IMG/VR virus record: IMGVR_UViG_3300032360_000013
Span: 1-51,023 of that record
Length of the DNA: 51,023 nt
Direction: 5' to 3' (one strand)
Origin: a virus
In this document: positions 22,941 to 32,413 of the stretch, piece after piece
Numbering within the stretch: the stretch's first letter is position 1
Layout of the letters: each line of letters starts with the position of its first letter
The notes under the pieces: generated by a model
Told to the model about the DNA's origin: nothing
Database searches by the model: none
Seen by the model: only the letters and a program-made list of their open reading frames with translations
Position numbers and translations under genes: made by a program

Positions 22941-24607
22941 CAGTTACATCATCCGGCGCAATAACATTTTCTAATATTATGACTGAGTTCAATTCACCTG
23001 GTGGTGCTAGTAATATTAAACTCAGCGATTATGCTGCAAGGTATCCTGATGCAAATGATGGTCCTATGACAACCTCAATTTATGTAGCATGGGATGGATA
23101 TAGACTTACATTTAATCTTGTAGCTCCTGCAACTGACACTGGGGGTTATGCTATAGCAGGGAAATTGAGAATACGTTTTCTACTTGATAGTACTGTAACT
23201 AGACCTGTTTATATAGCAACTACAAAAAATAATAGTGGAGCTGACTTATGTTCCTCTGGTGTTTCAAACAATAGTTCAGCTTATAATGCCGCTTCAACTT
23301 ATCATAGCGGAAGTTATACCCACATAGTTGTAGATTTGGGGACAGCTGCTGGTGGTACGGCGGAAGATTACAGTAAAAAAATTTATATAAATACAAATAT
23401 ACAACAAACAGCCGGTGGAGGGGGAGCGAATGTTAGTACATTTTATGCTGCTATGCCTGATTCTAATCGTTACGTAACATATAACAGACCCTATGTTGAT
23501 TATGCTTTTAATTCTGCTCTAGTATCAAGTGGTGAAAGTCAGAAATTGGGGGGTTGGACCCCATATGTAAACTTTCTGTTAGGCAATGAACCTGGAATAC
23601 TAAAAGATGGTCAAAATCTAATTTGGTCATTTACCTGCGAGGCTCTTCCAAGTGTGTATGCTGGTGGTTCTGTATGCTATCCTTATCTAAATTTCTTTTA
23701 CCCAGTAACTTGGACTGGTACAGGTTTAGCTCAAGGCTTTACTCCTGGCTCTAGTGGTTATTTAGGCTGGGATACTTATGGTGGATCAGGAACTAACTAT
23801 ATTGGAGGATCGGGGGCACAATCAAATACTGGTACAGGTGTTGCCAACGTTTGTCGTGCTGGTCCGGCTAACCCAACCCTGCTGGGTGGATCTTTATCCG
23901 GAGTTTCTGGATTTACTGGTACGTGGGGAGGATCAGGAGCTAGTATTGAATATACACTAACTAATAATACTGGAAATGATTATGTTATAACTAGTGGTAC
24001 TAATGCTGGTGGTTATAAGTCACCCTTTAATTTCCAATATTATAATTCTGCAAATGCATCATCATATACTCTTAATACTAGTGGGTGGGGAGACGTCCAA
24101 GCACATGTACAACACTATGGACAAAGTTATTATCCGCGTTTTCGTTCTGCGAGGAAAAATAATACAGATGTTGGTCTGCCTGACTTGGACATAGCTTTTT
24201 ATTGTGCTGATGGAGCTGATAGAGCAGAGATTATAACTATGATAAAGGACTATATAAATACAGCTGGCGGAACTGGTGCTAGCAGACTATACCCCGGTAC
24301 ACAATTAGGATCTGCAACTGGAACAGCTTGGTATTTTTATGATGCCAGTGAACCTACCACGGGAACATTAAGAATAAGATACGCAGCGGGAGTTGGAGGA
24401 ACATTTGAAACTGGGGCTAACCCCGATGTGGTCGAGGTAAATGTAACTCCAGGCTATCAGCCCTTCACTTATAACGTACCCCCAACAGCAAGCTATTCAG
24501 TGGGGACTTATGATTTAACTGATAATGCGGCGGTTAAACAATCTCATGGTAATATGACAATGTCTAGTTATTATGGTACTCGAAATTTAGGAACGGATGG
24601 TGGATAA
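22937..24607 (+). CDS. Large tail spike/fibre-type protein
   Basis: The 556-residue product begins MTVTSSGAITFSNIMTEF and follows with SNIKLSDYAARYPD, matching a short module common at the N-terminus of phage fibre proteins (SSG-x-I-x-F-(S)-(D/N)-(I/V)). A related pattern appears again at the C-terminus (GTYDLTDNAAVK, then NMTMSSYYG), so the protein is bracketed by similar modules. The centre is Gly-, Ser-, Tyr- and Asn-rich beta sequence with no enzyme motif I can name. A tail spike or host-range fibre is likely. It overlaps the previous gene by 4 bp and the next by 1 bp. Confidence 0.72.
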   Translation: MTVTSSGAITFSNIMTEFNSPGGASNIKLSDYAARYPDANDGPMTTSIYVAWDGYRLTFNLVAPATDTGGYAIAGKLRIRFLLDSTVTRPVYIATTKNNSGADLCSSGVSNNSSAYNAASTYHSGSYTHIVVDLGTAAGGTAEDYSKKIYINTNIQQTAGGGGANVSTFYAAMPDSNRYVTYNRPYVDYAFNSALVSSGESQKLGGWTPYVNFLLGNEPGILKDGQNLIWSFTCEALPSVYAGGSVCYPYLNFFYPVTWTGTGLAQGFTPGSSGYLGWDTYGGSGTNYIGGSGAQSNTGTGVANVCRAGPANPTLLGGSLSGVSGFTGTWGGSGASIEYTLTNNTGNDYVITSGTNAGGYKSPFNFQYYNSANASSYTLNTSGWGDVQAHVQHYGQSYYPRFRSARKNNTDVGLPDLDIAFYCADGADRAEIITMIKDYINTAGGTGASRLYPGTQLGSATGTAWYFYDASEPTTGTLRIRYAAGVGGTFETGANPDVVEVNVTPGYQPFTYNVPPTASYSVGTYDLTDNAAVKQSHGNMTMSSYYGTRNLGTDGG

Positions 24608-24762
24608 TGGATGATATAAAACACTTCATAGGACTCCAAAAAGATGATGAAGTTCCACCTTTAACTATTATTTTACCACCAGTTATTGATTCTAAAGAAG
24701 AAGCACTGGACACACTATTAATGGAAAAACAAACAAGTAACGAGCATTCAAATGTTAAGTAA
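24607..24762 (+). CDS. 51-residue unknown protein
   Basis: The ORF starts on the last base of the previous stop (TAATG) and overlaps the next gene by 11 bp. The product begins MDDIKHFIGLQKDDEVPP, then has LTIILPPVIDSKEEALD and a short charged end. The spacing and tight overlaps support a real gene. A proline-bounded hydrophobic strand (TIILPPVI) is the only visible feature. The function is unknown. Confidence 0.6.
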   Translation: MDDIKHFIGLQKDDEVPPLTIILPPVIDSKEEALDTLLMEKQTSNEHSNVK

Positions 24763-26584
24763 AGTTAATATACAACCGGGAATAGATAAACAAATCACTA
24801 CTTATGGAGCAGAGGGTAGATGGATTGATGCTAAAAATGTACGCTTTAGAACACAACTACCAGAAAAGGTAGGAGGATGGTCTAAGTTAGTTGCTACTAG
24901 AATTATAGGAGTTGCTCGTGCTATGAAAGCTTGGTATTCAACAGCTGGTGTAAGATATTTAGCCATTGGAACAGAAAGAAAACTCTATGTTTATTCTGAG
25001 GGAGTTATAACTGATATTACTCCCGTTAGAGCAACTGCAACTTTAAATGGCTGTTTTACTTCTACCGGAAATACCATAGTTACCGTTGTTCATACTTCTC
25101 ATGGAGCATTAGAAGGAGACTTTGTAACTTATTCAGGAGCTGCAGTTGTTGGGGGTCAAGATTTAAATAATGAATATCAAATTACAACCATTATTGATGC
25201 TAATAGCTATACAATCACACACAGTACAAATGTAACTGCAGCCTCTGGAGGAGGAGGTGCAACTGTTGCAACTTCTTATCAAATCAATGTAGGATCAGCG
25301 ACGAGTAGTTATAGTTTTGGTTGGGGTACTGGAGCATGGAATTCTCACACCTGGAACACTGCTCGTACTTCTTCAGCAATATTTCTAGAAGCAACTTATT
25401 GGGTGTTTGATACATATGGAGAAGATTTAATAGCAATGAGAAATAATGGTTCCATTTATAACTGGGATTTATCTGGTGGAGTATCTTCACCTGCCGCTGT
25501 TGTTGCTAATGCTCCTACAGCTAATAGGTTTGTAGTTATTTCTTCCGACCAACATATGCTTGCATTTGGTACGGAGTTAACAATAGCAACTCCCGGGTCA
25601 CAAGATAATATGATGGTAAGATGGTCTAATATGGATGAAATAACAAACTGGGCATTTTCTTCTCTTCAAGAAACTAGCGCTGGTTATGATAAAGTCCAAG
25701 ATGGTTCTAAGATTGTAGCAGCTACAAGATCTCGTGGAGGTATTCTTGTTTGGACAGATACGGCTCTTAATACTTTAACCTCAATTGGAGGCCAGTATGT
25801 TTTTAGTTTACAACAAGTGGGTTCTTCTTGCGGTGCAATTTCTCCATTTTGTTTTGCAGAAGTGAATGGTGTTTCTTTTTGGATGTCTCAAACAGCTTTC
25901 TATATGTTTGATGGTTCTGTTAAGAAACTAGAATGTTCTGTACAAGATTTTGTGTTTGGTGATATTAGTCCTTCTGCACAAGTTCAAACGTTTTGTGGTC
26001 TTAATGTAGACTTTAATGAAGTTACTTGGTTTTATCCAAGTGAAAGTTCTGAGTACTTAGATAAAAGTGTTACATATAATTATTTAGAAAAAGTTTGGTA
26101 TACTAATACTGGTTTTACTAGATCGGCATGGACAGATAGAGGAGTTTTTGCAAATCCTTATGGTGCTGACTATTCTACAGTATTAGTGGGAGACAATGAA
26201 ACTATTTTAGGTTTAACTGCTGGTAGTTCTTATATCTATGTACACGAAGATGGAGTTAATGATGATGGTGCTGCCATGGATTCATATATAACTTCTGGAG
26301 ATATCGATATTGAAGATGGAGATCAAGTTTATCATGTGAGTAGAGTTATTCCTGACTTTAAAGTGTTAACTGGGGATCAGATGCAAGTCACTACTACTTT
26401 TGCTAATTATCCAGCTTCTACAAACACTAGATCTTTTTCCTCAACTATTAGTTCCGCTTCTAAATTTTTCTCTGTAAGAGGAAGAGGTAGACAAGCTAAT
26501 CTTAAAATAGCCAGTAATGCTTTAGATGCCGATTGGAGATTTGGAACAATTAGATATGATATTAAACCGGATGGAATGAGATAA
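24752..26584 (+). CDS. Packaged-DNA stabilisation protein, P22 gp10-like (tail needle base)
   Basis: The 610-residue protein starts MLSKVNIQPGIDKQITTYGA. The KNVRFRTQLPEKVGGWSKL stretch (about 28-46) is the N-terminal signature of P22 gp10-type proteins that close the tail nozzle after DNA packaging. The rest is repeated beta strands resembling propeller blades (LAIGTERKLYVYSEG, then VISSDQHMLAFG, then WTDTALNTLTSIGGQYVFS), with a final RGRGRQANLKIASN stretch. It follows the fibre genes and precedes the internal virion proteins, consistent with nozzle assembly. The ATG overlaps the preceding small gene by 11 bp. Confidence 0.82.
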   Translation: MLSKVNIQPGIDKQITTYGAEGRWIDAKNVRFRTQLPEKVGGWSKLVATRIIGVARAMKAWYSTAGVRYLAIGTERKLYVYSEGVITDITPVRATATLNGCFTSTGNTIVTVVHTSHGALEGDFVTYSGAAVVGGQDLNNEYQITTIIDANSYTITHSTNVTAASGGGGATVATSYQINVGSATSSYSFGWGTGAWNSHTWNTARTSSAIFLEATYWVFDTYGEDLIAMRNNGSIYNWDLSGGVSSPAAVVANAPTANRFVVISSDQHMLAFGTELTIATPGSQDNMMVRWSNMDEITNWAFSSLQETSAGYDKVQDGSKIVAATRSRGGILVWTDTALNTLTSIGGQYVFSLQQVGSSCGAISPFCFAEVNGVSFWMSQTAFYMFDGSVKKLECSVQDFVFGDISPSAQVQTFCGLNVDFNEVTWFYPSESSEYLDKSVTYNYLEKVWYTNTGFTRSAWTDRGVFANPYGADYSTVLVGDNETILGLTAGSSYIYVHEDGVNDDGAAMDSYITSGDIDIEDGDQVYHVSRVIPDFKVLTGDQMQVTTTFANYPASTNTRSFSSTISSASKFFSVRGRGRQANLKIASNALDADWRFGTIRYDIKPDGMR

Positions 26585-26751
26585 TGGCTAAAATTAGAGT
26601 CGTACGACTTCCTTTACCTTCTGATGAATTTAACAGAGAACAGCAAGATGTATTGATTAAAGAATTGGAAAGTATAATAAATCAATTAAACTTTTCTTTT
26701 CAAGATGATTTAAGACAACAATCATCAACTAGGAGTTGGTTCGGAATATAA
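26584..26751 (+). CDS. 55-residue unknown protein between the nozzle gene and a small structural gene
   Basis: The short ORF starts on the final base of the preceding stop and ends on the first base of the next ATG, giving a compact TAATG-type chain. The product begins MAKIRVVRLPLPSDEFNR, continues with a helical EQQDVLIKELESIINQLN segment and ends SWFGI. This looks like a small helical adaptor or assembly factor. No family is recognised. Confidence 0.65.
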   Translation: MAKIRVVRLPLPSDEFNREQQDVLIKELESIINQLNFSFQDDLRQQSSTRSWFGI

Positions 26752-27107
26752 TGGCAGATCAATATTTAAATAAGAGTGTAGATTTAACAACTACTGGAGT
26801 GACTCCAATATATACTGTGCCTACTGCTCAGATAGCTAGTCCACCTCAACCACCTACAACAGGTATTATTAAGTCATTACTAGTCTGTAATGATTCAGCT
26901 GGAGCAGTTACAATAGATTTTAAAATATCAGATAAGAGCTTGGGCCCTGCTGATATTATGTTATATAAAGCTAAGTCAATAGCTGCAAACACTACAACCG
27001 AGCTTTTGACTCAACCTTTAGTTCTTGAAGATGGCGATGTACTAAGTGCACAAGCTGCCGGTGGCAACGCATTACATGTTATATGTTCTTTACTGGAGAT
27101 TACATAA
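26751..27107 (+). CDS. Small beta-rich virion protein
   Basis: The 118-residue product starts MADQYLNKSVDLTTTGVTP and is built from strands such as IIKSLLVCNDS, AVTIDFKIS and DVLSAQAAGGNALHVICSLLEI. This is a pattern common in phage decoration or tail-associated proteins. The ATG at 26751 is chosen because it overlaps the previous stop; an in-frame ATG at 26736 lies inside the previous gene. The stop overlaps the next ATG by one base. Confidence 0.72.
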   Translation: MADQYLNKSVDLTTTGVTPIYTVPTAQIASPPQPPTTGIIKSLLVCNDSAGAVTIDFKISDKSLGPADIMLYKAKSIAANTTTELLTQPLVLEDGDVLSAQAAGGNALHVICSLLEIT

Positions 27108-27349
27108 TGACAAAAATACAAGATTCTAAGGTTATAAGTACTACAATGGTTGAAGGAGTCGAGGTGCCTGTAATACAACCAGAGGTTCATCACAGAATTT
27201 ATTGCAAAAATTGTGATAATGAGGTAGATTCAGATGAACAAGCGACCGGTAATTGTTCAGATTGTGGAAAACCATGGAGTGAACAAAAGGTCAAAGATAT
27301 ACAGGTAAAAGTCGTGCAGTTACCAATAGGATCCGGTAGCGGCGAATAA
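27107..27349 (+). CDS. Zinc-ribbon protein
   Basis: The 80-residue product has two CxxC knuckles: CKNCDNE (about 33-39) and CSDCGKPW (about 50-57), separated by a short acidic loop. This forms a complete four-Cys zinc ribbon. The N-terminal 30 residues and the C-terminal 20 are probably extended. Such ribbons bind nucleic acid or another protein. The gene lies in the late region just upstream of the HlyC-like gene, so a regulatory or assembly role is possible. The ATG at 27107 overlaps the preceding stop by one base; an earlier in-frame ATG at 27083 would lie inside the previous gene. Confidence 0.72.
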   Translation: MTKIQDSKVISTTMVEGVEVPVIQPEVHHRIYCKNCDNEVDSDEQATGNCSDCGKPWSEQKVKDIQVKVVQLPIGSGSGE

Positions 27350-27376
27350 ACAAGACTAACCACCTTGCGGTGAAAT

Positions 27377-27793
27377 ATGGATGAGCTTTTTGACATCATC
27401 GAATTGTATAAGTTCGAATACCCGTTATGGTTTGATAATAGTCTTAAAGAAATCTTCACACATATTTATCCCTCATTAGTTTTAGGACAATATAAACTCC
27501 ACACAGACGACGATGGAATTTATGGGTTTCGAAACTGGGCTTTCTTAAGTAAGGAAGTTGAACAAAAATATTTAGAAACTAGGGAACTAGATATTACTGA
27601 ATGGAATACTGGCGATAGGGCATGGGTTATTGATACAGTCTTTAAAAGGAAACATAACGAAGCTATGACATTTTATAAAACATTCTTCACACATTTATTA
27701 GGAGTTGGTAAACCAGTTCAATGGTTAAGGATATCTCCAAACGGATTAATAAGACATCACATGAAAATTACAACTAAGGAACATATGGCATAA
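27377..27793 (+). CDS. HlyC-type toxin-activating lysine acyltransferase-like protein
   Basis: The 138-residue product matches the RTX toxin-activating acyltransferase (HlyC) family in its core: YPSLVLGQYKLHTDD (about 31-45), RNWAFLSKEVEQKYLE (52-67) and EWNTGDRAWVIDTV (75-88). The W-(N/T)-(S/T)-GD-R-x-W-x-ID block is the family hallmark. Asp86 aligns with the catalytic Asp of HlyC. The expected catalytic His near the N-terminus is not obvious; His29 lies close but offset, so activity is uncertain. HlyC enzymes transfer fatty acyl groups from acyl-ACP to protein lysines. Here it sits next to internal virion proteins, which suggests a phage protein target. The start has only a weak ribosome-binding sequence. 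Confidence 0.75.
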   Translation: MDELFDIIELYKFEYPLWFDNSLKEIFTHIYPSLVLGQYKLHTDDDGIYGFRNWAFLSKEVEQKYLETRELDITEWNTGDRAWVIDTVFKRKHNEAMTFYKTFFTHLLGVGKPVQWLRISPNGLIRHHMKITTKEHMA

Positions 27794-29079
27794 TGGGGTC
27801 GGTTGGTAAAAAATTAGGAAAAGTATTTAAAAAAGTAGCAAAGGCCGGTAAACAAATATTACCGTTAGCATTGCCTGTAATTGCGATGATGGCTGGTGGT
27901 CCAATGATGGCTAATGCTATGGGTGGTACTATGGGTGCTACTGGTGGTGGTGGCATAATGTCAAGCTTGCTTGGAAAAGCAGCAGTGGCTGGAACTACAC
28001 TTCCAGGAATGGCTGGAGGATTTATTCCAGCCTCAGCAGGTCTTTTTGGTACTGCCGGTAAATTAGCATTAGGCAAAGGAACTTTAGCAAAGGGCATAGG
28101 AGCATTCTTAAAAAATCCTCAATCATTACTAGGATCACAAAAAGGATTAATGGCCTTAGGAGCTTTAGGAGGAGGCTTATTGGGTTCTAAACAAGAAGAA
28201 CGAGGAGGAGGTAAAGGACCTAATATGGCACAACCTATGTATAACTCTTGGGCAAGAGATGCTAGGAATGCTGGATATTCTCTGGATGAATTTAATGATA
28301 TGTATGCACCTTATGGAGAACTGTACGGAGGAGACTACACTACTAAGTCCCCTTCAGATTATGGCGTATCAACAGGAGTACGTGATCAATTCCCTGGAAC
28401 TAATTATCCGCATAGAACTTATACGTATGCAAACGGCGGTCGTATAGGTTTAGCTGGCGGAGGAGGAGCATATGAAAGCTGGAAAGATTTTGTTGAACCT
28501 CTAATGATAGAGTTTCCAGAACTAGAAGGTATGAGTAACGAAGAGCAAGTCGAATTTTTAAGAGGCAAAGGAATGATTAGAGATGATGCTTATGCAACTG
28601 GAGGTCGTACAGGATACAATCAAGGTGATCTAGTACAAATGGCATCAGCGCCCGATCCAATGGCAGAACGTATGGATACTTTGGAAAACATGGCACTAGA
28701 GCATTATGGTAAATCTCTAGATCAGTTATCACCAAAAGAAATTGAAATACTAGAATTTAATTTAAATGAAATGAATCAAAATGATTTCTTCAATACCGGT
28801 GGTCGTGTACACAAGAATATTGGAGGTATTATGAATGCTCCTGCTCTCACTACACCAGGACAACCAATGATGCCACCTCAAGGAACACAATGGGACGGTA
28901 GAGCAGGTGGATTTATGCCAATGGGTGCAAAGCCAAGAGCTGATGATGTTCCAGCAATGTTATCAAAAGATGAGTTTGTAATGACCCGCGATGCTGTTAA
29001 AAATATGGGTAATGGTGACGCTAATTTAGGCGCACAAAGAATGTATGATTTAATGAATAACTTGGAGGCTCGAGTATAA
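27793..29079 (+). CDS. Internal virion-type protein with three GGR motifs
   Basis: The 428-residue product has a basic start (MGSVGKKLGKVFKKVAKAGK) followed by a hydrophobic Gly/Ala/Met-rich stretch (about 21-135) that could interact with membranes. Three motif copies follow: NGGRIGLAGGG (GGR at 215), TGGRTGYNQG (270) and TGGRVHKNIGG (336), separated by acidic helices. The C-terminus carries a conserved DDVPAMLSKDEFVMTRDAV block (about 384-402) and a final LNNLEARV-like helix, widespread in phage ejection or tape-like proteins. It starts on the last base of the HlyC-like gene's stop, so the two may be coupled. Confidence 0.8.
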   Translation: MGSVGKKLGKVFKKVAKAGKQILPLALPVIAMMAGGPMMANAMGGTMGATGGGGIMSSLLGKAAVAGTTLPGMAGGFIPASAGLFGTAGKLALGKGTLAKGIGAFLKNPQSLLGSQKGLMALGALGGGLLGSKQEERGGGKGPNMAQPMYNSWARDARNAGYSLDEFNDMYAPYGELYGGDYTTKSPSDYGVSTGVRDQFPGTNYPHRTYTYANGGRIGLAGGGGAYESWKDFVEPLMIEFPELEGMSNEEQVEFLRGKGMIRDDAYATGGRTGYNQGDLVQMASAPDPMAERMDTLENMALEHYGKSLDQLSPKEIEILEFNLNEMNQNDFFNTGGRVHKNIGGIMNAPALTTPGQPMMPPQGTQWDGRAGGFMPMGAKPRADDVPAMLSKDEFVMTRDAVKNMGNGDANLGAQRMYDLMNNLEARV

Positions 29080-30278
29080 TGGCGTCAGAATTTGACCAGA
29101 GAACCACCCAAGTCCAAATGTCCTCTCCAGCAGTGGAGAAGATGCTTGGTCTATATCAACCAAAATTAACAGGAATACTAGGCGGTAATATACAAACAGC
29201 AGGATTTGCTCCTAGTGTAGCAGCACAAAACCAAGCACAACAACAAGCAATGAAAACAGCCCTTGGTCAACAAGGGTTCACGTACGATCCAGCCACAGGC
29301 GGGGTCGGCGGACAGGGGATAGGGGCTTTCCAACCATATTTAGATCAAGCGACATCAGCCGCAAATCAGATTCAAGGTGCCGGTGCAGGAGCATTAACAA
29401 ATGCTCAAGCAGCAATTAACCAAATGCAAGGGTTAGCAGGAGCTCAAGCGATATCAGGGGCTGCAACTCCATATCAACAACAAGCTGTAGCTGACCTTGC
29501 AGGAGCACAAGGATTACAGGGCCCCGGAGCGGGGACCGGGCTTGGTTCTATGGCTTCTTACATGGCTCCTCAACAACAAGCTTATATAGATGCCGAGTTA
29601 GCTCAATATGATCAAGGCGCAGCTCAGGGTATACAAGACTTGAGATTGAATCAGGGTCAACAAGGTGTGTATGGAAGCAGTAGAGCTGCAGCAGCTCAAG
29701 CACAAGCAGCTACACAAAATCAATTAAATAGAGGTTTATTATCTGGAAGATTAAATAGAGAAGCTTACATGGATGCGGCTCAAAGAAGACAACAAGATAT
29801 ACAAAACAGAATGGGAACTGCTGGTCAGTTTGGAAGTTTAGGACAACAGGCCGCTGGATACACAGGTCAAGATTTATCTGCACTGCAAACAGCAGGTACT
29901 TCTCAAGGACAATTATCACAATCACAAATGTCTCCTTACCAAAATGCATTGGCTGCTCAAACTCAAATGTCTCAATTAGTTCCTAAGTTAGGAGCTCAAC
30001 AGTTTGGTGTACTTCAAGCGTTCGGAGATCAAAATCAGAAATATTCACAAGCAGGTATTGATGCACTTGCTCAGAAAAATAAACTTGCTCAGTATGCACC
30101 TTATGAACAACTTGGATTTGTTGGACAACAAATTTCAGGATTAATGGGTGGGTATGGAACAGGTACTTCTATTGGAACAACAGCTGGACCACAACCATCA
30201 AGAGGCGAAAATATTATGGGTATGGCTCAAACAGGAGCTGGAATACTTGGAAGCTTAGGCGGATTATTTGGGAGTTAA
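29079..30278 (+). CDS. Gln/Ala-rich internal virion protein
   Basis: The 399-residue product is dominated by Gln, Ala and Gly with long helical stretches (NQAQQQAMKTALGQQ, then QAQAATQNQLNRG and AAQRRQQDIQNRMG). It has no enzyme motifs. The start is MASEFDQRTTQVQMSSPAVE, and the end is a Gly-rich hydrophobic TGAGILGSLGGLFGS. Such composition is typical of phage internal core or DNA-ejection proteins, which pass through the tail and form a channel in the host envelope. It overlaps the preceding gene by one base. Confidence 0.75.
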   Translation: MASEFDQRTTQVQMSSPAVEKMLGLYQPKLTGILGGNIQTAGFAPSVAAQNQAQQQAMKTALGQQGFTYDPATGGVGGQGIGAFQPYLDQATSAANQIQGAGAGALTNAQAAINQMQGLAGAQAISGAATPYQQQAVADLAGAQGLQGPGAGTGLGSMASYMAPQQQAYIDAELAQYDQGAAQGIQDLRLNQGQQGVYGSSRAAAAQAQAATQNQLNRGLLSGRLNREAYMDAAQRRQQDIQNRMGTAGQFGSLGQQAAGYTGQDLSALQTAGTSQGQLSQSQMSPYQNALAAQTQMSQLVPKLGAQQFGVLQAFGDQNQKYSQAGIDALAQKNKLAQYAPYEQLGFVGQQISGLMGGYGTGTSIGTTAGPQPSRGENIMGMAQTGAGILGSLGGLFGS

Positions 30279-30307
30279 TATGAACAAATTTATAGGAGGA
30301 TTTTAAA

Positions 30308-32404
30308 ATGCCTGGAGGACCTCTATGGTCTCAATTGAACTATGGTTCTAGGGAAGCATACGAAGCAGATAGAAAACTTGCGCTGGACCTGCAAGGTAAA
30401 GGTGATCAGTTTGTAGCAACTGCTCCTGGTGCTCCAGTTCGTCAGTCGCAGCTTGGATCATGGATGCAACATAATGTTAACAGTCCTGATTATTGGCAAA
30501 AGCAACTTAAATCAGGCGCGCTTGATCCTGAAGTTGGTCTTATGTCAAGCAAGTATGCAGGGGCAAAATTTGATGATCCTAAATGGATGAATGAAGTTAC
30601 AGGTTTTCATGGCGGAAGTCAGATTACAAAAGATCTTTTAAGAGGAGTATTTGATCAACGTGCAGAATCAGGAGACCTAGGTTTTTTTGAAGGTGATACA
30701 CCTGCTGCTAGAAAATTTCACGCAGTTTCCAAAGGTGCCGGTGTAGATTATAACGACTGGTTAGAAGGTAGTCCAATGATGGAAAATAAGGCTATGAATG
30801 AAGCAAAAGCAACACAACAGCTCCAGTTTGAAGATTGGAAAGATCAACAGTTTCCACTCTCTACAGGTATAGGTTCAGGTGGAACAGGAACTTACAACGT
30901 TGGCCAAGGAGGCTATACAAATACTGGTGGCTTAGGTGGAAGTGGTACTGGTGGCTTAGGTGGAAGTGGTGCTGGTGGAGCATTAGGTGGAGGCGGATGG
31001 CAACCGTTTATGACTGACGATGAAGCTGGTCAATATTATGGTCAATACGCACACGGCGGCCCAGTTGCTTTAAGAAGAAAAATGTTTTCAATGGGTGGCG
31101 GTGTAGATAAATCTCATGGTGTTGGATTAACATCAGGTTTAACTAGAACTGTTCCACCACAACGTGGACCTATGCCACAAGGATTTAGAACAGGGGGTCA
31201 TGTTGTACCGCAAAGAGTTGGATATCAACCAGCTAATCACCCTCATAGACAAGGGAACAGAGAAGGACACTCGGGATCTGTGTGGAAAGCTATTGGAAAA
31301 GGTATACTGGAATCAATTAACCCAAAGATATGGAAAGAAGTACCAGGAGGTGCTGTAGATGAGGCTGCAGAAGCTGCTGGAAAAGGGTCTAAAGCGGTTG
31401 ATGAATGGGCTGCTGAGGCAGATAAATTTGTTCCTGGAGGAGCAGGACCTAAAATAACTAAAGAAGTTTTTGAGTCTCTACCACCTAGCTTAAAAAGAAA
31501 ACTATTAAGAGCTGGAATGGTAGGAGGAACTTATGGAGGAATAACTTCTGCTCTTTTACCAAAAACAGATATTGAAAATGCAGAGTCTGATGCACAAAAA
31601 GCATTAGGTGTTGGAAGAGAAGCTCTGGAGTGGCTTTCTACAATAAGTCCTGTAGGTCAAGTTGGTAATATTGCTTCTAATATATATCAGGCTTTTAAGC
31701 CTTCAGGGGAAGCAGATTATACCTTAACCCCAGCTGGGGCTATTAGAAATGCCATGGGAACAACAGGAGCTGAAATAGTAGCAGACGCAGAAACAGCAGA
31801 TATAGGTGGCGACGGGGTTACGGATTTAGCAGAAGAAATATCTCAAGAGGAGATGATCAAAGCTGAGTACCAACAAAAAGTAGATTTATTTAAAGACCTT
31901 CTCGGACAAGGTAATGAAGGAGAAAATAATTGGTCTACTGTAAGTGATGCATTAGTGAGAAGTGGTTCAGCACTGACATCTGGTAAAGGATGGGGCGATG
32001 CTCTGAGTGCATTCCACGAACCAATCTCAGCAGAACTGGCAATGAGAAGACAAAGACATGAAAATATAAATCAAGCTGCAGCCACTCAAGCTATGTCAGA
32101 AATGTTCACAGGCGACCAAACCGATCGAGCTGCGGACTTAACAGCATGGGCTAGTGGAGATTATGATTTAACACACACAAGAGTTAAAATGGACGAAGCT
32201 ATGGCAAAAGGTATTACCGCTACGGTTCCACTTGATGATGGTGGTAAATGGGATCAAGAAGCAACTGCGGCTCAACCAGGAACAGTATTTTTAAATCCGC
32301 TAAAACAGGCAGGAAACAAATTCTTCGTAGCTGTTAATAAATCAGGGGTAATAGAAAGTTTCGATGATATAGATGAGGCACTGAAATTTGCTGAGTCCAA
32401 ATAG
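30308..32404 (+). CDS. Large internal virion-type protein with glycine repeats
   Basis: The 698-residue product starts MPGGPLWSQLNYGSREAYE, a conserved-looking helical N-terminus. Residues about 190-232 are Gly/Ser/Thr-rich tandem repeats (TGGLGGSG units). Divergent motif copies follow: HGGPVALRRKMFSMGGGV (GGP at 250) and TGGHVVPQRVGYQ (296), flanking the segment GLTSGLTRTVPPQRGPMPQG. This (L)TRTV-x-P-x-(R/K)-GPM-x-(Q)-G pattern occurs in marine phage proteins. The second half is helical, ending in a compact domain with KFFVAVNKSGVIESFDD. An ATAGGAGG site precedes the ATG. The role is presumed ejection or core. Confidence 0.78.
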   Translation: MPGGPLWSQLNYGSREAYEADRKLALDLQGKGDQFVATAPGAPVRQSQLGSWMQHNVNSPDYWQKQLKSGALDPEVGLMSSKYAGAKFDDPKWMNEVTGFHGGSQITKDLLRGVFDQRAESGDLGFFEGDTPAARKFHAVSKGAGVDYNDWLEGSPMMENKAMNEAKATQQLQFEDWKDQQFPLSTGIGSGGTGTYNVGQGGYTNTGGLGGSGTGGLGGSGAGGALGGGGWQPFMTDDEAGQYYGQYAHGGPVALRRKMFSMGGGVDKSHGVGLTSGLTRTVPPQRGPMPQGFRTGGHVVPQRVGYQPANHPHRQGNREGHSGSVWKAIGKGILESINPKIWKEVPGGAVDEAAEAAGKGSKAVDEWAAEADKFVPGGAGPKITKEVFESLPPSLKRKLLRAGMVGGTYGGITSALLPKTDIENAESDAQKALGVGREALEWLSTISPVGQVGNIASNIYQAFKPSGEADYTLTPAGAIRNAMGTTGAEIVADAETADIGGDGVTDLAEEISQEEMIKAEYQQKVDLFKDLLGQGNEGENNWSTVSDALVRSGSALTSGKGWGDALSAFHEPISAELAMRRQRHENINQAAATQAMSEMFTGDQTDRAADLTAWASGDYDLTHTRVKMDEAMAKGITATVPLDDGGKWDQEATAAQPGTVFLNPLKQAGNKFFVAVNKSGVIESFDDIDEALKFAESK
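30923..30970 (+). repeat. 24-bp tandem repeat encoding TGGLGGSG
   Basis: Two identical 24-bp units (30923-30946 and 30947-30970) are followed by a degenerate third copy. They encode glycine-rich octapeptides within the 30308-32404 gene, probably a flexible linker whose length can vary by slippage. Confidence 0.85.
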
Positions 32405-32413
32405 GAGGGCTAC

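Noticed and set aside
30280-30306. Eight-codon minicistron between two internal protein genes
   Set aside because: It contains the ribosome-binding sequence of the next gene and is too short to call. At most it couples translation.
30835-31017. + strand frame rich in Trp and Arg
   Set aside because: It is an alternate frame of the TGGLGGSG repeat in the 30308-32404 gene, with no ribosome-binding site.
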